Notes: generated by a model not told the origin, from the sequence alone. Numbered from the stretch's first letter, positions 11,226 through 22,429 are shown. The stretch is 36,531 bases of DNA from Nemertoderma westbladi (GCA_032718475.1 JAUCBJ010000401.1:1-36531); one strand, 5' to 3'. Translations and numbers: made by a program.

Positions 11226-12055
11226 TTTCGAAACTGTGCGAGTAACTGCTGATACATCTATGTGGAGATGTGTGATACAACGCCAACGCATCGTATGCCG
11301 ATGTAGTAATATGGGTATTGAAATAATATTAAATCAATGTACACTCTTAAAGCTGCAGCGAAAAATTGTAGCTAATTTCCTTGGTTACATATAAAATAAT
11401 AAAATTATTTTTAAGAACATTAATTTTACTACTTTACAAAAATTCAATTAAAAAATAACCAGACATATACATTGTGGAATAAACTATTTCAGAAGCCTAC
11501 AACAGCCATGCCATGGATTGTATTTATGTTATTATATCTGTCATTTACCTGAGATAGCAATAGTAGTAGTAGTCGAACGGTTATGCGGCCCGTCCAGCCT
11601 ATAATAAACACAATTCAGTGATTGGGCTGGAATAGCAATACTGGTTGCCTATTACAATTCCTCTCTGGTTAGTCTACACCACAACTCCCAGCCAGCTAGC
11701 TCCACACCAGCAGAGACTTGACTAATAATTATTCCCAGCAACTGGCTGCCTTACACACACATCCTTCCATCTATGTACCAGCATGTTGGCCAATAAATGA
11801 GCAGTATTTAATGAGAATCTATTTTGTATGCCGTTTTAATTACTTTAGATCTATTAAAGACACAATTATTAAAGCAAATTACTTGAACTAATTAAAAACT
11901 ATAATAGAATGGCGTATGTGGATTACATCTGTATAATTTTTAAGTATAATTATTTAAATCTTATACTGTAAAACAATTAATTTCCTTTAAAAGGCAGGTT
12001 GAAAATGGTGTTTTTACCGTAATCAACTTAATTAACTAATTAACTGCTATTATGT
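11226..12055. other. Intergenic, no gene seen
   Basis: AT-rich sequence with a short (tag)n run near 11560. Nothing coding or structured was recognised. Confidence 0.5.
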
Positions 12056-12059
12056 TAGC

Positions 12060-12472
12060 TTCTCGAAGGCCACACGGAAATTCAACTTGGAAAATTTCTA
12101 AACTTTTGCCAAACAACATGTGTACCAAGTTTGGATAGATTTCATCGAAGATTGGCCGAGTTATTAACGTTTAAAATTGAACGCTACAGAACGACAGAAC
12201 GACAGGTTGATTAAGGGTACCACTACGCTAAGGCTCACTCACTTCGTGGCTCGCCCCACAGTCAAGGCGACCTGAAGGCTCCGCTTTTGATAGCTGCTAC
12301 CCGAGGGTAGGGGTGGGCGCTACTCCTATCCCAAGATTTGCTGCCAAGATTTGTTATTTAAACTGGTACTCATTTTATCGAACCAGTAGGAGCTGAGTAG
12401 ACCATGGTGGGGCTGAACCTACAACCAATCGATTGCAGGCCTGGTGCTCAGCCAACTAAGCTATCCCGCCTT
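12060..12472 (-). repeat. tRNA-derived SINE-like element
   Basis: On the minus strand, from 12472 downward, there is a tRNA-like head: GGCGGGA, then an A box TAGCTTAGTTGGCTGAGCA, then a B-box-like TAGGTTCAGCCCC about 35 nt later. These are internal Pol III promoter elements. The anticodon and T stems pair poorly, so it is not a functional tRNA gene. It is followed by a body reaching at least ~12060 with a 'cgttctgtcgttctgt' direct repeat and 'ccaagtttggatag' (plus-strand reading). The head is convincing; whether the body belongs to the same element is inferred. Confidence 0.6.
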
Positions 12473-12897
12473 CTAGCAGCATATAAGTAAAATTTAATGG
12501 TTATCATCTTTTCACTGTTTTCCGGAGGGTTTATAATGTTTTCCCTGTTTTTTTTTTGCGGAGATTACTTAACGTGTGCTATGCGAGGAGTACATTTAAG
12601 ATTACCAATTCAGTGTATTAGATGTATTGAATTTCCTGTTGATCAATATTTTTACTGTTTTCCGGATGCTTTACAGTGTTTATCACATGTTTTACTGCTT
12701 TACTAGTGTTTTCCTAATTTAGAATTATCGTTCTTTATATACCTAGGCCTACGGTTTATAATACCTATTGGGAATTTGATACAAAGGCAAATTCACAGGT
12801 TTGGTTTCTAGCATTGAAATATAGTAGTAATCAAATCAGGGGACTTGGTTTTCACTCAGGAAGAGTATATGCCCATACAAAATGTGGTTGAAAATCT
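12473..12897. other. Intergenic, no gene seen
   Basis: It holds repeated 'tgttttccggag/tgttttccggatg' words between ~12518 and 12710, and an open frame of 69 codons (12497-12706, plus) that is Cys/Phe-rich without a domain. This looks like a short decayed tandem repeat rather than a gene. The right end may be further decayed Ty3/gypsy sequence. Confidence 0.4.
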
Positions 12898-13128
12898 TTA
12901 ATAATCTTCAAAAAAGTGAAGACGTTGAGACACGAGTTCTGGGAGACCCTTTTGGCAACCAAAAATGATCAGTAGAGATTTGTGGTCAGTCACTAACACG
13001 AAACGTCGACCCCACAAATAGGATTGGAATTTTCAAATATCAAACACGATACCCAATGCTTCTCTGTCTATGTTTGAGTAATTATACTCTGCTTTGGTTA
13101 ATGTCCATGAACCATAAGCGATGCAGTT
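12898..13128 (-). pseudogene. Ty3/gypsy retrotransposon RNase H fragment (relic)
   Basis: On the minus strand one frame reads through typical Ty3/gypsy RNase H motifs: AYGSWTLTKAEYNYS, then NIDREALGIVF, then SYLWGRRFVLVTDHKSL, then a CQKGLPELVSQRLH tail. An in-frame TGA falls between the second and third, and TAA ends the frame at ~12898. The RT core, integrase and LTRs are not seen next to it, so this is a short dead fragment. The family assignment rests on the TDHKSL and NIDREAL motifs and is strong at superfamily level. Confidence 0.8.
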
Positions 13129-13304
13129 GAATTACTTACATCATAAATGATGATATCATGAGTACTGAGATTCATATATCATTTATCGGTGCTATCGGTG
13201 TCGAGCTGGGAGAAAGACTTAGAGGTGACCTTCCAAAACACCCTTATTTTCGGAACACACATCTACCATCACCTATCCATCATCTACCATCATCTACACA
13301 TACT

Positions 13305-13847
13305 ACCATCGCAAAGAAAGCCAACGGTGCTACAGGTCTGATTGCTCACACCTTTAAACATCTGGACACATTACTTAACCTCTACAAAGCCCATGTGAGA
13401 CCGATCTTGGAGTACGCCTCTACATTTTGTCACCTTACCGCATTAGCAAAATTCGACTTCTAGAATCTGTCCAACGCCGTGCGACTCGACTTTTACCGGA
13501 TATTTGCAATCTACCATACCCGGCTAGATTGAAACGGCTCGGTCCCCCAACCCTTAAATATCGCCGTTTTCGCGCCTACCTGATCCAGGTGTCTTACCGG
13601 TATTGACAACGCGAACTGCAGCATGTTTGAACTTTGTACGACTGGCCTACGCGGCCACTCATTCAAGCACCATAAACCCCGTGCTCGGCTGATGCAGATG
13701 AACTCAACATTTCACTTTCGAGTTATAGATCCCTGGAACTCGCTATCCGATGATGTTGTGACCACCCCCAACCGTAACTCTTTTAAAACCCGTTTAAACT
13801 CCCACTATAAAGATTTCCCACTCAAGTTTACCCCATGGTCTGTGTAA
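13305..13847 (+). pseudogene. Non-LTR (LINE) reverse transcriptase C-terminal relic
   Basis: Three frames together give the C-terminal region typical of CR1/L2/Jockey-like LINE polyproteins. The first has KKANGATGLI and LYKAHVRPILEYAST. The second (from ~13455) has LLESVQRRATRLLP and PTLKYRRFRA. The third (from ~13600) has LRGHSFKHHKPRARL, RVIDPWNSLSDDVV and NSFKTRLNSHY, ending at TAA 13845. There is a frameshift near 13440-13455 and another near 13595-13605. The catalytic core and endonuclease are missing, so this is a 5'-truncated dead copy. A (catctacc)-like simple repeat precedes it (13258-13310). Confidence 0.85.
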
Positions 13848-14049
13848 TAGTATTTAATTTGCAACAGTAACTCATAACTTCTTAACTTTTTTTAATTTTT
13901 AATTTTTAGACTTATTTTTAACTTAAATTAAATTTTTTTATCATTCCATTTCACACTTTTCTCCTCATACACAAACTTTACGTTTTAACAACTACTTTAT
14001 AGATTGATATTTTATATTATATTATAATAAATAAACTATCGATCTAATT
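13848..14049 (+). other. Probable LINE 3' UTR and tail
   Basis: AT-rich sequence following the LINE stop, with 'aataaataaac' near 14026 just before the 29-bp minisatellite. It is the expected place for a LINE 3' UTR; the exact 3' end is not identifiable. Confidence 0.45.
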
Positions 14050-15115
14050 ATTGAACATCTATATCGTAAAGTCCATCTTTATTGAATATCTATCGTAAAG
14101 TCCATATTTATTGAACATCTATATCGTAAAGTCCATCTTTATTGAACATATATCATAAAATCCATCTTTATTGAACATCTATCATAAAGTCCATCTTTAT
14201 TGAACATCTATCGTAAAGTCCATATTTATTGAATATCTATCATAAAGTCCATCTTTATTGAACATCTATCGTAAAGTCCATATTTATTGAACATCTATCA
14301 TAAAGTCCATCTTTATTGAACATCTATCGTAAAGTCCATATTTATTGAACATCTATATCGTAAAGTCCATCTTTATTGAACATCTATCGTAAAGTCCATA
14401 TTTATTGAAAATCTATCATAAAGTCCATCTTTATTGAACATCTATCATAAAGTCCATCTTTATTGAACATTTATCATAAAGTCCATCTTTATTGAACATC
14501 TATCGTAAAGTCCATATTTATTGAACATCTATCATAAAGTCCATCTTTATTGAACATCTATCGTAAAGTCCATATTTATTGAACATCTATTACAAAGTCC
14601 ATCTTTATTGAACATCTATCGTAAAGTCCATATTTATTGAACATCTATATCGTAAAGTCCATCTTTATTGAACATCTATCGTAAAGTCTATATTTATTGA
14701 ACATCTATCACAAAGTCCATCTTTATTGAACATCTATCGTAAAGTCCATATTTATTAAACATCTATCATAAAGTCCATATTTATTGAACATATATATCGT
14801 AAAGTCCATCTTTATTGAACATCTATCGTAAAGTCCATATTTATTGAACATCTATCATAAAGTCCATCTTTATTGAACATCTATCGTAAAGTCCATATTT
14901 ATTGAACATCTATATCGTAAAGTCCATCTTTATTGAACATCTATCGTAAAGTCCACCTTTATTGAACATCTATCGTAAAGTCCATCTTTATTGAACATCT
15001 ATCGTAAAGTCCATATTTATTGAACATCTATCGTAAAGTCCATATTTATTGAACATATATCGTAAAGTCCATATTTATTGAACATCTATCGTAAAGTCCA
15101 TATTTATTGAACATC
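14050..15115. repeat. 29-bp minisatellite, left array, ~36 units
   Basis: The unit is 'tctatcgtaaagtccat' followed by 'ctttattgaaca' or 'atttattgaaca'; a 31-bp variant has 'tctatatcgtaaag'. Units with cgtaaag..atttatt and cataaag..ctttatt often alternate, giving a 58-bp higher-order period. On the minus strand each unit carries AATAAA. The array runs into the 3' end of the orphan ORF at 15115. The same family forms a second array at 29462-29823 in the same orientation. Confidence 0.95.
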
Positions 15116-16800
15116 TTATACGAGTTCGGTAAAGGTCTGGCACATATGTTAACCTCGTGCACCATACGACGGATAAGATCCGCTCTATTTTCTGGAGGTT
15201 CAACGAGTATACCATCAACACGAGCAGCCTCGATTGGAGGACGTTGCAACATGGGAGCGTCAGCGATAAGATCTCGAGATCTTAGGTTGATATCAACTGG
15301 TTGAGGCTGTGCCGTGGCGAAGAGTTTGTCTCCGAAATGGGGAACCATCGAAGGATGGATGATAGTTTTAGAATAGAGATCTGTCATAAGGATTTGAGCT
15401 TCTGGCTGGGCTAAAGCTGCTTCCTCTCTCTCATCCATCTCGAGATGTTTTTCCTCCATTTGAATTTCCTCCACTCGTTGTTGTAAACGCTCGTCTAGGA
15501 ACTCTTGTAGAGAATAGGTTCGTCCACGCTCGATGTCTTCCTCGAGATTTTGGATTTCTCTATCGAACTGGGGTAAAGCTAATTCTTTAACCGCTTGGAC
15601 TTGTTGCTGCAATTTGCGTTTCTCTAAACAATCATAAGTTCCCTTTCCGATTTTCTGCCGAATAGCGTCCAACGCATTTCGTACAACGCTCTCTTTGACT
15701 TCGGTAACGGGTTGTATCGGGGTTAAACCTGGACGGTTGTACGGATTAAACGGCAATATTAGATGGCCGCGTCCTAATCCGGCTAGGTAGGGTTGGCGAA
15801 TATCTAGCGAGCCCACTACCGGAGTGCCGCCGATTAATTGTTCAGGCAACACAAGATCTTTAAACAGTGAGTACAGTTCAGGGGGATCCATTATACTATT
15901 AGGATCAAGCGTTTGAGGCCTCACTAAGGAATGAGGAAGTCTGACCGAGTATTCCGGAACTCTGATCATTGGTTTATTCAAGGATCGCTTGAGCCGAGCG
16001 AGCGTAGGTGATACGTCGAACAAGTTTCGCTCGAAACTCCCATAGGTATATTGTGTAAAACTGTGTTTAGTGCAACGTCTCCACGGATGTTTATGTCTTT
16101 CCGTTTGCTGATTGGGTCTAGGGCATTCATCGCAGTAATACCAAAGACGCACGTCCTGCAGGGGAAACGCGGGTGATTGTTCTCCAGTTTTACAATATTC
16201 CTCCATCTGCTCGAAACTGTCCGGTACAACAGGTAGCGGTCGATCGGAGGTAAGATACATCATAGTAAAATAGAGTCGTTTGAGTTCTATCATAGGGTCA
16301 TGATGTATACCTTGAGGATATCGAGTTTCTAAGTTCTGTTGACTGGCAACATTGAGATATGTTTCTCTCAAGAATTCCAGATACTCGTTGAAGTTGCTGC
16401 GCTTATCCGGGTCTTCAACGTCCTCTCTTTCGAGTCGGTTACGAATAGAGTTCTCGTGTTCTATTCTCAGTTTATCGTTACGACTATGCTGGGCATGGTA
16501 TTTAAATAAAACCATTTCCCTTTCGGTGTCTACGTTGTCCGTATCGTGTAAGTCGATAGGATGGCCAGTAGTTAGAAAGTCCATATACGTACCATTACGA
16601 TTCGTGTAGCGAGCGGTGAATTTTCGATAGTCTAATTCACGCGTAAGTTGCTCCTGGGACATTGGCGGTTCGATATAACGACCATCGTCCTCCGTAGTAG
16701 TTGGACCATCATCACCGCGTATCAAGCTATCAACAAACGCTTGTAAAGGTAGAGTATATCTCTCTCTGATACCAAGATCATCTTCTATCAACTCTGTCAT
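15046..16800 (-). CDS. Orphan ORF, 584 codons, unknown function; 3' end in minisatellite
   Basis: A single uninterrupted frame from ATG 16800 to a TAA inside the 29-bp array. Residues 1 to ~561 are unique sequence and the last ~23 (from KMFNKY) are translated satellite, so the original C-terminus appears replaced. I recognise no family. Visible are an acidic, charged N-terminal half; a possible zinc-binding cluster C223-x2-C226, H236, H238, C243-x2-H246; a Pro-rich middle (~290-375); and a Glu/Gln/Arg-rich segment likely to be coiled coil (~391-460). No signal peptide, membrane segment, or RT, integrase or protease motif is seen. The context just before the ATG on the minus strand (ATAACAG then ATATGACAG) could be a splice acceptor. 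Against decayed neighbours, 561 intact codons suggest a young or selected gene. It could be a host gene or an accessory/gag-like ORF of a mobile element; I cannot decide. Confidence 0.65.
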   Translation of the reverse strand: MTELIEDDLGIRERYTLPLQAFVDSLIRGDDGPTTTEDDGRYIEPPMSQEQLTRELDYRKFTARYTNRNGTYMDFLTTGHPIDLHDTDNVDTEREMVLFKYHAQHSRNDKLRIEHENSIRNRLEREDVEDPDKRSNFNEYLEFLRETYLNVASQQNLETRYPQGIHHDPMIELKRLYFTMMYLTSDRPLPVVPDSFEQMEEYCKTGEQSPAFPLQDVRLWYYCDECPRPNQQTERHKHPWRRCTKHSFTQYTYGSFERNLFDVSPTLARLKRSLNKPMIRVPEYSVRLPHSLVRPQTLDPNSIMDPPELYSLFKDLVLPEQLIGGTPVVGSLDIRQPYLAGLGRGHLILPFNPYNRPGLTPIQPVTEVKESVVRNALDAIRQKIGKGTYDCLEKRKLQQQVQAVKELALPQFDREIQNLEEDIERGRTYSLQEFLDERLQQRVEEIQMEEKHLEMDEREEAALAQPEAQILMTDLYSKTIIHPSMVPHFGDKLFATAQPQPVDINLRSRDLIADAPMLQRPPIEAARVDGILVEPPENRADLIRRMVHEVNICARPLPNSYKMFNKYGLYDRCSINMDFTIYVQ

Positions 16801-17941
16801 ATCTGTTATATGAGTTTATTAATATGATAATAGTTTATGTTTAGGCTAGCGGGCGTCGCTGCCTATTCACCCCTCTCGGCCCCCGGACAGTACGAGATTC
16901 TCAGCGCCGATGTACCGTCGTCACTGTGTTTTCGCCAACGTTGTAGCTACACAATGACAACGATAACCGGCACAAGTCACTCGACTGTCTGTCCCAAAGG
17001 CTTGGATTCACGTCAGGTTCTTACTGGAGAGTTAGGGTTACTTTCACAATTGCGACTCGCTGCTGTAAACACACTTTAGTAGTAACATTCGCCTATAAAC
17101 ACACGAATTCCACATAAATGTCACAAATTGTACACATACAGGCCATTTGTCCGTTAGTCAGTGCCTTCCAGAATGTCACGTTATTATTTTGTATCCTTAG
17201 ATACTAGCAGCATGCGATTTGTTCCCTATGCTATTCAATGGGACAAGCTTTCTATTGTTCTTTTAACTCACTTCTAATTCTAGCGTGGTTGTTACTATGG
17301 TGACATTATGCAAAGCTAGCGGTAGAATTAGGGTAATTTTCATGCATACAGATCTGGGATGCTATTTAATAGTAATTCTTTAATGGTCAATATCCCGTTT
17401 ATACATGATTTTATAAATTTTATCGGCTATTGACTCATACATTGGAGATTCTCACACTCTAACACACTAATAGGATGAATCTCCGCTCCCGTGATCTATT
17501 AATTAATGGGATTTTGGGAATGTTATAAATTGCATAAAATTGCAATTTATTAAATTCATTAAAATATGAACTTAAATTTATTCCCGAAATTTTATTATTT
17601 GATAGTAAAATTGACACAATTTGATTCCAGAGCATGTCTGGGGACATAGGATCCTTAATCCTATGAAAATTGTCTTTTAAGAGTATCATTAAGTGCTACG
17701 ATATCTTTAATCGACTAGAAATTTTAAAGGATCTGAATTTTACAGATTTTGATTTATAGATTTTGAAATATTAAATAATTAATATTTGAGATGGGCACCG
17801 ATTTATTCCAGAACTTGTCTGGGGACGTTAACCACTGATTCTAATATTTGTCTTTCAAGTATATCGGTGGGTGCCGCGATATCTTAATCGACTAGAATGA
17901 TGGTCAAAAGTTTTAACAGATTTATTTGCGTTTTACGCTAC
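16801..17941. other. Gap between orphan ORF and BEL element; diverged 180-bp duplication
   Basis: 16801-17100 is less AT-rich than its surroundings and may be upstream or 5' UTR sequence of the orphan ORF. An 80-codon open frame on the plus strand there (16837-17079) has no domain. At ~17610-17715 and ~17791-17900 two diverged copies share 'ttattccaga/ttgattccaga', 'tgtctggggac', 'ttgtctttcaag' and 'cgatatcttaatcgactagaa', a tandem period of about 180 bp. Confidence 0.55.
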
Positions 17942-18417
17942 TGTTAGAGGGACATCACGCTACTATATGTATTATTATATATGGTATGAGAGCAATATCG
18001 CACGAAGCAATGTCAGTGTGAAGAGGCAAGTCGTTTCCAAGGTCTACCCAGAGCTTGGTTTAGCCGAGACACGAGGATCTGAACTTTGCATTCCTAATAC
18101 TCTGCCTACCAATAATACTTGAATATAGTAGTGGCTTTATTGTACTTTAATAAGTACGGACATTTCATCTTACTGTAGTCACGTATGTATAAGTTAATAC
18201 GGATAGTAAGGAAAGAAAAAGAATTATTTCTTGCCGTCGCACCTAATATATAATATAAGTAATTACGTAAATAATAAACATAATATATATTGCACTAATC
18301 TACTAAATAATCGCTAAAATAACATTATACTAAATAAAATTAAAGAAAGCGATTATAATAAAAGTAAATAATAATACATAAATATAAAATAATAAAAATT
18401 AAATAATATGGTCACAC
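17942..18417 (-). repeat. Candidate 3' LTR of the BEL/Pao element
   Basis: On the minus strand this stretch would begin TGTGTGACCATA just after a purine-rich GGAGTGGGTG (immediately downstream of the integrase end) and finish CCTCTAACA. TG...CA ends, an AT-rich front half and an AATAAA (complement of ~18135) fit an LTR. No matching second copy is found on the right side (26.2-29.5 kb), so this is only a boundary guess. Confidence 0.35.
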
Positions 18418-18431
18418 ACCCACTCCAAACG

Positions 18432-19580
18432 TTATCGCGTTGAGGAGCCCCTAGATGTTGGTTGGATTAGGGAGGTGGTCGTGGGAAGAGTATCTTGTCT
18501 TCCATAGTTTCTGGAGAGTTCTCTGTCCCTTTCCAGTAAACATAAACGACCAACTGGGCGATTGAGCTGCTGTGTCTCAAAGACAATTCCCGGTTTCTTA
18601 AAGTTACGCCGCATGACGACGAGTTCTACCGAGCGCACCAAACCATCACTCGAGATGTGAGTCTCGATGATACGACCTGTTTGCCACCGCTTACGTGGAA
18701 GATCTGGATCCACAATAAGCACCATGTCTCCGGCGCTGACGTTTTCTTGCTGCACAAACCACTTAGTTCGAAGTTGTAGCTTGGGCAGATAATGTTTTTC
18801 AAAATGGTCAGCGAAACGACGAGATAGCAACTGCATAAGTTGCCAAGTTTGACGGCAGTATTTGTCTCCGTCTGTGATCTCCGATCGTGGGAGCATGGCT
18901 ACAGGTTTCTTCAGTAGAAAGTGCGCGGGTGTTAGCGCTTCCAGGGAATCGGGACTCGAGGAGACTGGCATAAGCGGTCTTTCGTTGAGATAGGCGGTGA
19001 TTTCCTCCATTAACGTCCGCAAAAGTTCGTCGGTGAGATACGCGCGGCACGGCACTATAAAGTGAAATGCGGTCTTCACGCTTCTTATTAATCTCTCCCA
19101 ACTTCCTCCCCACCAAGGGGTGTCGGCGGCGTTGAAGGTCCAGATAGACGCTGTTACCCTTAGCTGATCGACCACCTGTCTTTGGTTCCAGTCCTTTACG
19201 TAAGCTTGAATTTCGTTGTTGGCGCCAATGAAGTTCGTTCCCTTATCCGATCTCATCGTGTTACTAGTTCCAAAGCGAGCAATCTGTCGTCGTAAACTTA
19301 ACACAAAGCTGTTGGTAGATAGATCGTTCACCATATCGAGATGGATAGCTCTACAAGTCATACAAACGAAGATGACACACCATCTCTTGACTATAGTCCT
19401 AGCACGATATACTTTAATAGGGCCAAATAAATCCACACCGGTATTAGTAAAGGGTGGTTCATAGAAGCTTACTCGTTCCCTAGGTAATTCTGCCTCTCGC
19501 TGTGTTAAAGGCTTACTGAATGCTTTCCTACAGGGTATGCAGTTCCTAAGAACTTGGTTTAGAGCTCTACGAGGTTTATA
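18432..19580 (-). pseudogene. BEL/Pao integrase core and C-terminal domain
   Basis: The frame picks up after the frameshift with the CIPC half of the HHCC zinc finger (~19526-19540). It then has the catalytic core: GVDLFGPIKVY (first D), MRSDKGTNFIGANNEI (second D; DKG where DNG is usual), and TPWWGGSWERLIRSVK (E). The C-terminal part is DUF5641-like (GDMVLIVDPDLPRKRWQTG, RPVGRLCLLE) and ends at 18432. The integrase inserts retrotransposon DNA into chromosomes. Confidence 0.9.
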
Positions 19581-21508
19581 GAATAATAGCGAGTTCGGAT
19601 TTCGCTAAGAACTCGTTCTCTACCAGCATGGTACAGTTTACTATGAACATCTACAATCATCTTGATTTGTATGTCAAGATTTCTAATGAGTATGGGAAAC
19701 TTAGTGTCAAAGGATAATGGAGCATTAGTGAGTCTTCCTCCAACACGTATTAACCCATCTATCATTGTACTAGAGAAACGATCCCTTAAGCGCATCTGTG
19801 GATTTCTCAACAACAGGAAATACTTATCGGAATCCTCATAGCATTGTAGGAGTCTCAGTATCTGCTTATTAGTTTCTCCATGCTCCTGGTAACTGATCTT
19901 CTCTTTTAAAAACCTGTCGGATATCTTGTATTGAGGAAGATCTTTAATAACATGGACTTGTGCAGATGTCCGTGGAGCGGTATCACTGGTGGTCTTCATC
20001 CTAGAGTAATGATGATGAAAACATCGTTTTAAATATGTAACGGCCTTACAGAGCCGATTCCAGGAACTATAGTGATGTATCGCTCTCTGCAGGAGAGGTG
20101 AGAGTCCTTGCGAGACGTCTGGTATTCCAGATTTCCAATCCCTCTCCCGGATTTCCACAACAGACTTATTTGTGGCTGGGGTTTTTGGATCCACAACTTC
20201 ATCTCCGGAAGTATGTAGTACAGACAGATCTATCACCTGTTTAAATAACTTCGATTTACTCGCCAGGGTTTTAGGTTTGACTTTCTCCGCTCCCTTGGCT
20301 TGTCTAATTTCAGCCGTAGTAAGATGAGGAGGCCATTCATCTTCTTCTTTGCTTAGGAAGTCGGGTCCACCCAACCAGTCTGAAGTATCTATCAGTTCTT
20401 GTGGAGTTGCTCCTCTGGAGGTGATGTCGGCTGGATTAATCGTTCCGGGGCAATGTCTCCATTGATCTATCTTCGTACGACTAAGTATAATGGCTACTCT
20501 GTTGGTAACGAAGACACTGAACTGACAGATTTCATTGGTTAGATACTCCAAAACGAGTAAAGCGTCGGTCCAATAGACTGCTTTCTCTAATGGATAATCG
20601 ATCTGTTCTGTTACATTCCAACCGATTGCTGTAGCGTATAGAGCCGCTTTTAACTCCGCTCGAGGAACCTTCAACTTGTTGTTAATCAAGGCCTTAGAAG
20701 TGACCAAGGCGACTTTGATTCCATCCGGAGTTTCAACTCTTAAGTATGCTACTATACCTATTCCCATATCGCTGGCGTCTCCAAACACATGGAGTTGATA
20801 GGAATACGTAGGGAGAACATGACCAAAATATGAATGGGAAATTATAAAGTTCTTGATTGATGGTAGGGAATCTTCCCATTTCATCCACTTCTTTAAGAGT
20901 TCTCCCTTGAGTGGATCGTCCCATGAGTGGTTTTCAAGCCACATTTGCTGTACTAAACTCCGAGCTAGCAATATAACTGGGCTAATAAATCCCAATGGAT
21001 CGAAATAAGTGCTCAGGATACTTAAACAAATCCGTTTAGTCCGCACGGGATTATCTTGCGGTTTTAACTGGAAAAACAGGATATCTCTCTCCGTGTCCCA
21101 CTTCAAGCCAAGCGTCTTGGTTTCTGGAAGATCGTCTTTTATTAAGTCTAGGTCTTTCGCTCCTCGGTCTTCTATCGGTATCGATTCCAGAAACTCCCGG
21201 GAGTTGCTGGTGAATTTAGTCAATCGAAATCCACCTCTTTTCAAGCACTCTACCGTTCCTTTGGCGACATCAATGGCTTCTTCCACGGATGGAAGGGACT
21301 TTAGATTGTCATCCATGTATATATCCCTTTTTATATTATCAATCACCTCTTTGGAGAAGGCGTCCCGGTTATCGTCAGCAGTAGTACGCACTACTGAGCA
21401 GGCGTTTGAAGGGCTCGAGATGATTCCAAAAGCCTGGATAGTCATCCAGTACTCCACCGGTTTTTGATCGAGGTCTCCTTCAGGCCACCATAGAAATCGT
21501 AGACTGTC
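19559..21508 (-). pseudogene. BEL/Pao RT C-terminal half, RNase H, integrase N-terminus
   Basis: Continues in frame after the TGA. LRFLWWPEGD and FGIISSPSNAC (RT), the YMDD catalytic box at ~21308-21319, then the Peptidase_A17 Pfam region (LGLKWDTERDILFF, STYFDPLGFISPV). RNase H follows with FGDASDMGIGIVAY, VPRAELKAALYA and YWTDALLVLEYL (D, E, D retained). At the end the integrase HHCC domain begins (VHSKLYHAGRERVLSEIR), then a frameshift near 19575-19588 leads to TAA 19559. Confidence 0.9.
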
Positions 21509-22429
21509 TCAACCTCTATCAAGTGCTTTAACCTGTAAGAACATACCTTCTATATCCGAGGCAAAGGCGATTGAATATTGACGTAATCTTAGAAGTATTC
21601 CCAACAAGGATTTCAATAAGTTGGGTCCTGGCAATAACTCGGAATTTAATGATTGGCCCATATAGAGAGCGGAGCCATCAAATACTACTCGTACTTCATT
21701 AGGCTTACCGGGTTTGGGGATGTAATGGTGTGTTAAATAGTACATCCTTTCCGTTATGGGTGTTCCTTCCGGTACTAACTCCGCATGCCCTTTGTCTATA
21801 AACTTCTTCAGCTGCGTCTTATACATTTCTTTAGCTGAAGCATTGGCCGTAAGACGTCGATGTAATTGAGCGATTCTTTTCTCCGCCAAGGGTCGGTTGT
21901 TGATAAATCTAGGTTCTCGTTTTCGAAAGGGTAGACCGATTTCATATCTACCTTGATCTTTAAGAAAACGTGTAGCTGTCTCCTGGATTTGCTTGGCTCT
22001 TTCTTCTTCTACTGATAGGGCCTTATCGTAAGAATTGGGCTCTACAGCCTCCTGAGTAAAGAATTGTACGGCAAGTTCATCCCGAGTCCTCGCATTATAG
22101 CGATCTATCACGTCATTCAACTCGTCGTTACAGTTGACTTGTTTCGACGGACTAATAAGGTGACATAAGTTAACTTGGGTTTGCCAGGTTTCACTTTCCG
22201 TGAGGAGGTCGATGGTATTCTCTTCATCGAAGAGTTGTTGGATGTCGTCATTGTCTGAGGAGTATGGTGTTCCCTCAGTTAGATCGTCTCCCTCACTAGT
22301 ATCATCTTCCCATTCACTCACTTGGCAGACGCGATCTTGGGGCAGTCTTTCCCTGAGTGTTCTACGGGAAGGTCCAGTAAGGTACCAACCTACTCTAGTT
22401 CTTACCGCATAGGTTTGAAGCGGTTGCGG
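21509..22429 (-). pseudogene. BEL/Pao reverse transcriptase, N-terminal half
   Basis: Open from just after the TAA at 22430 to the TGA at 21509-21511, in the same frame as the second half. It contains the linker before RT (ending QLHRRLTANASAKEMY) and RT motifs YYLTHHYIPKPGKP, EVRVVFDGSA and AFASDIEGMFLQV (motif A, with its catalytic Asp). The TGA lies directly before the conserved LRFLWW block. Confidence 0.88.

Noticed and set aside
12410-12472. A functional tRNA gene on the minus strand
   Set aside because: A and B box sequences are present, but the anticodon and T stems pair poorly and a SINE-like body follows.
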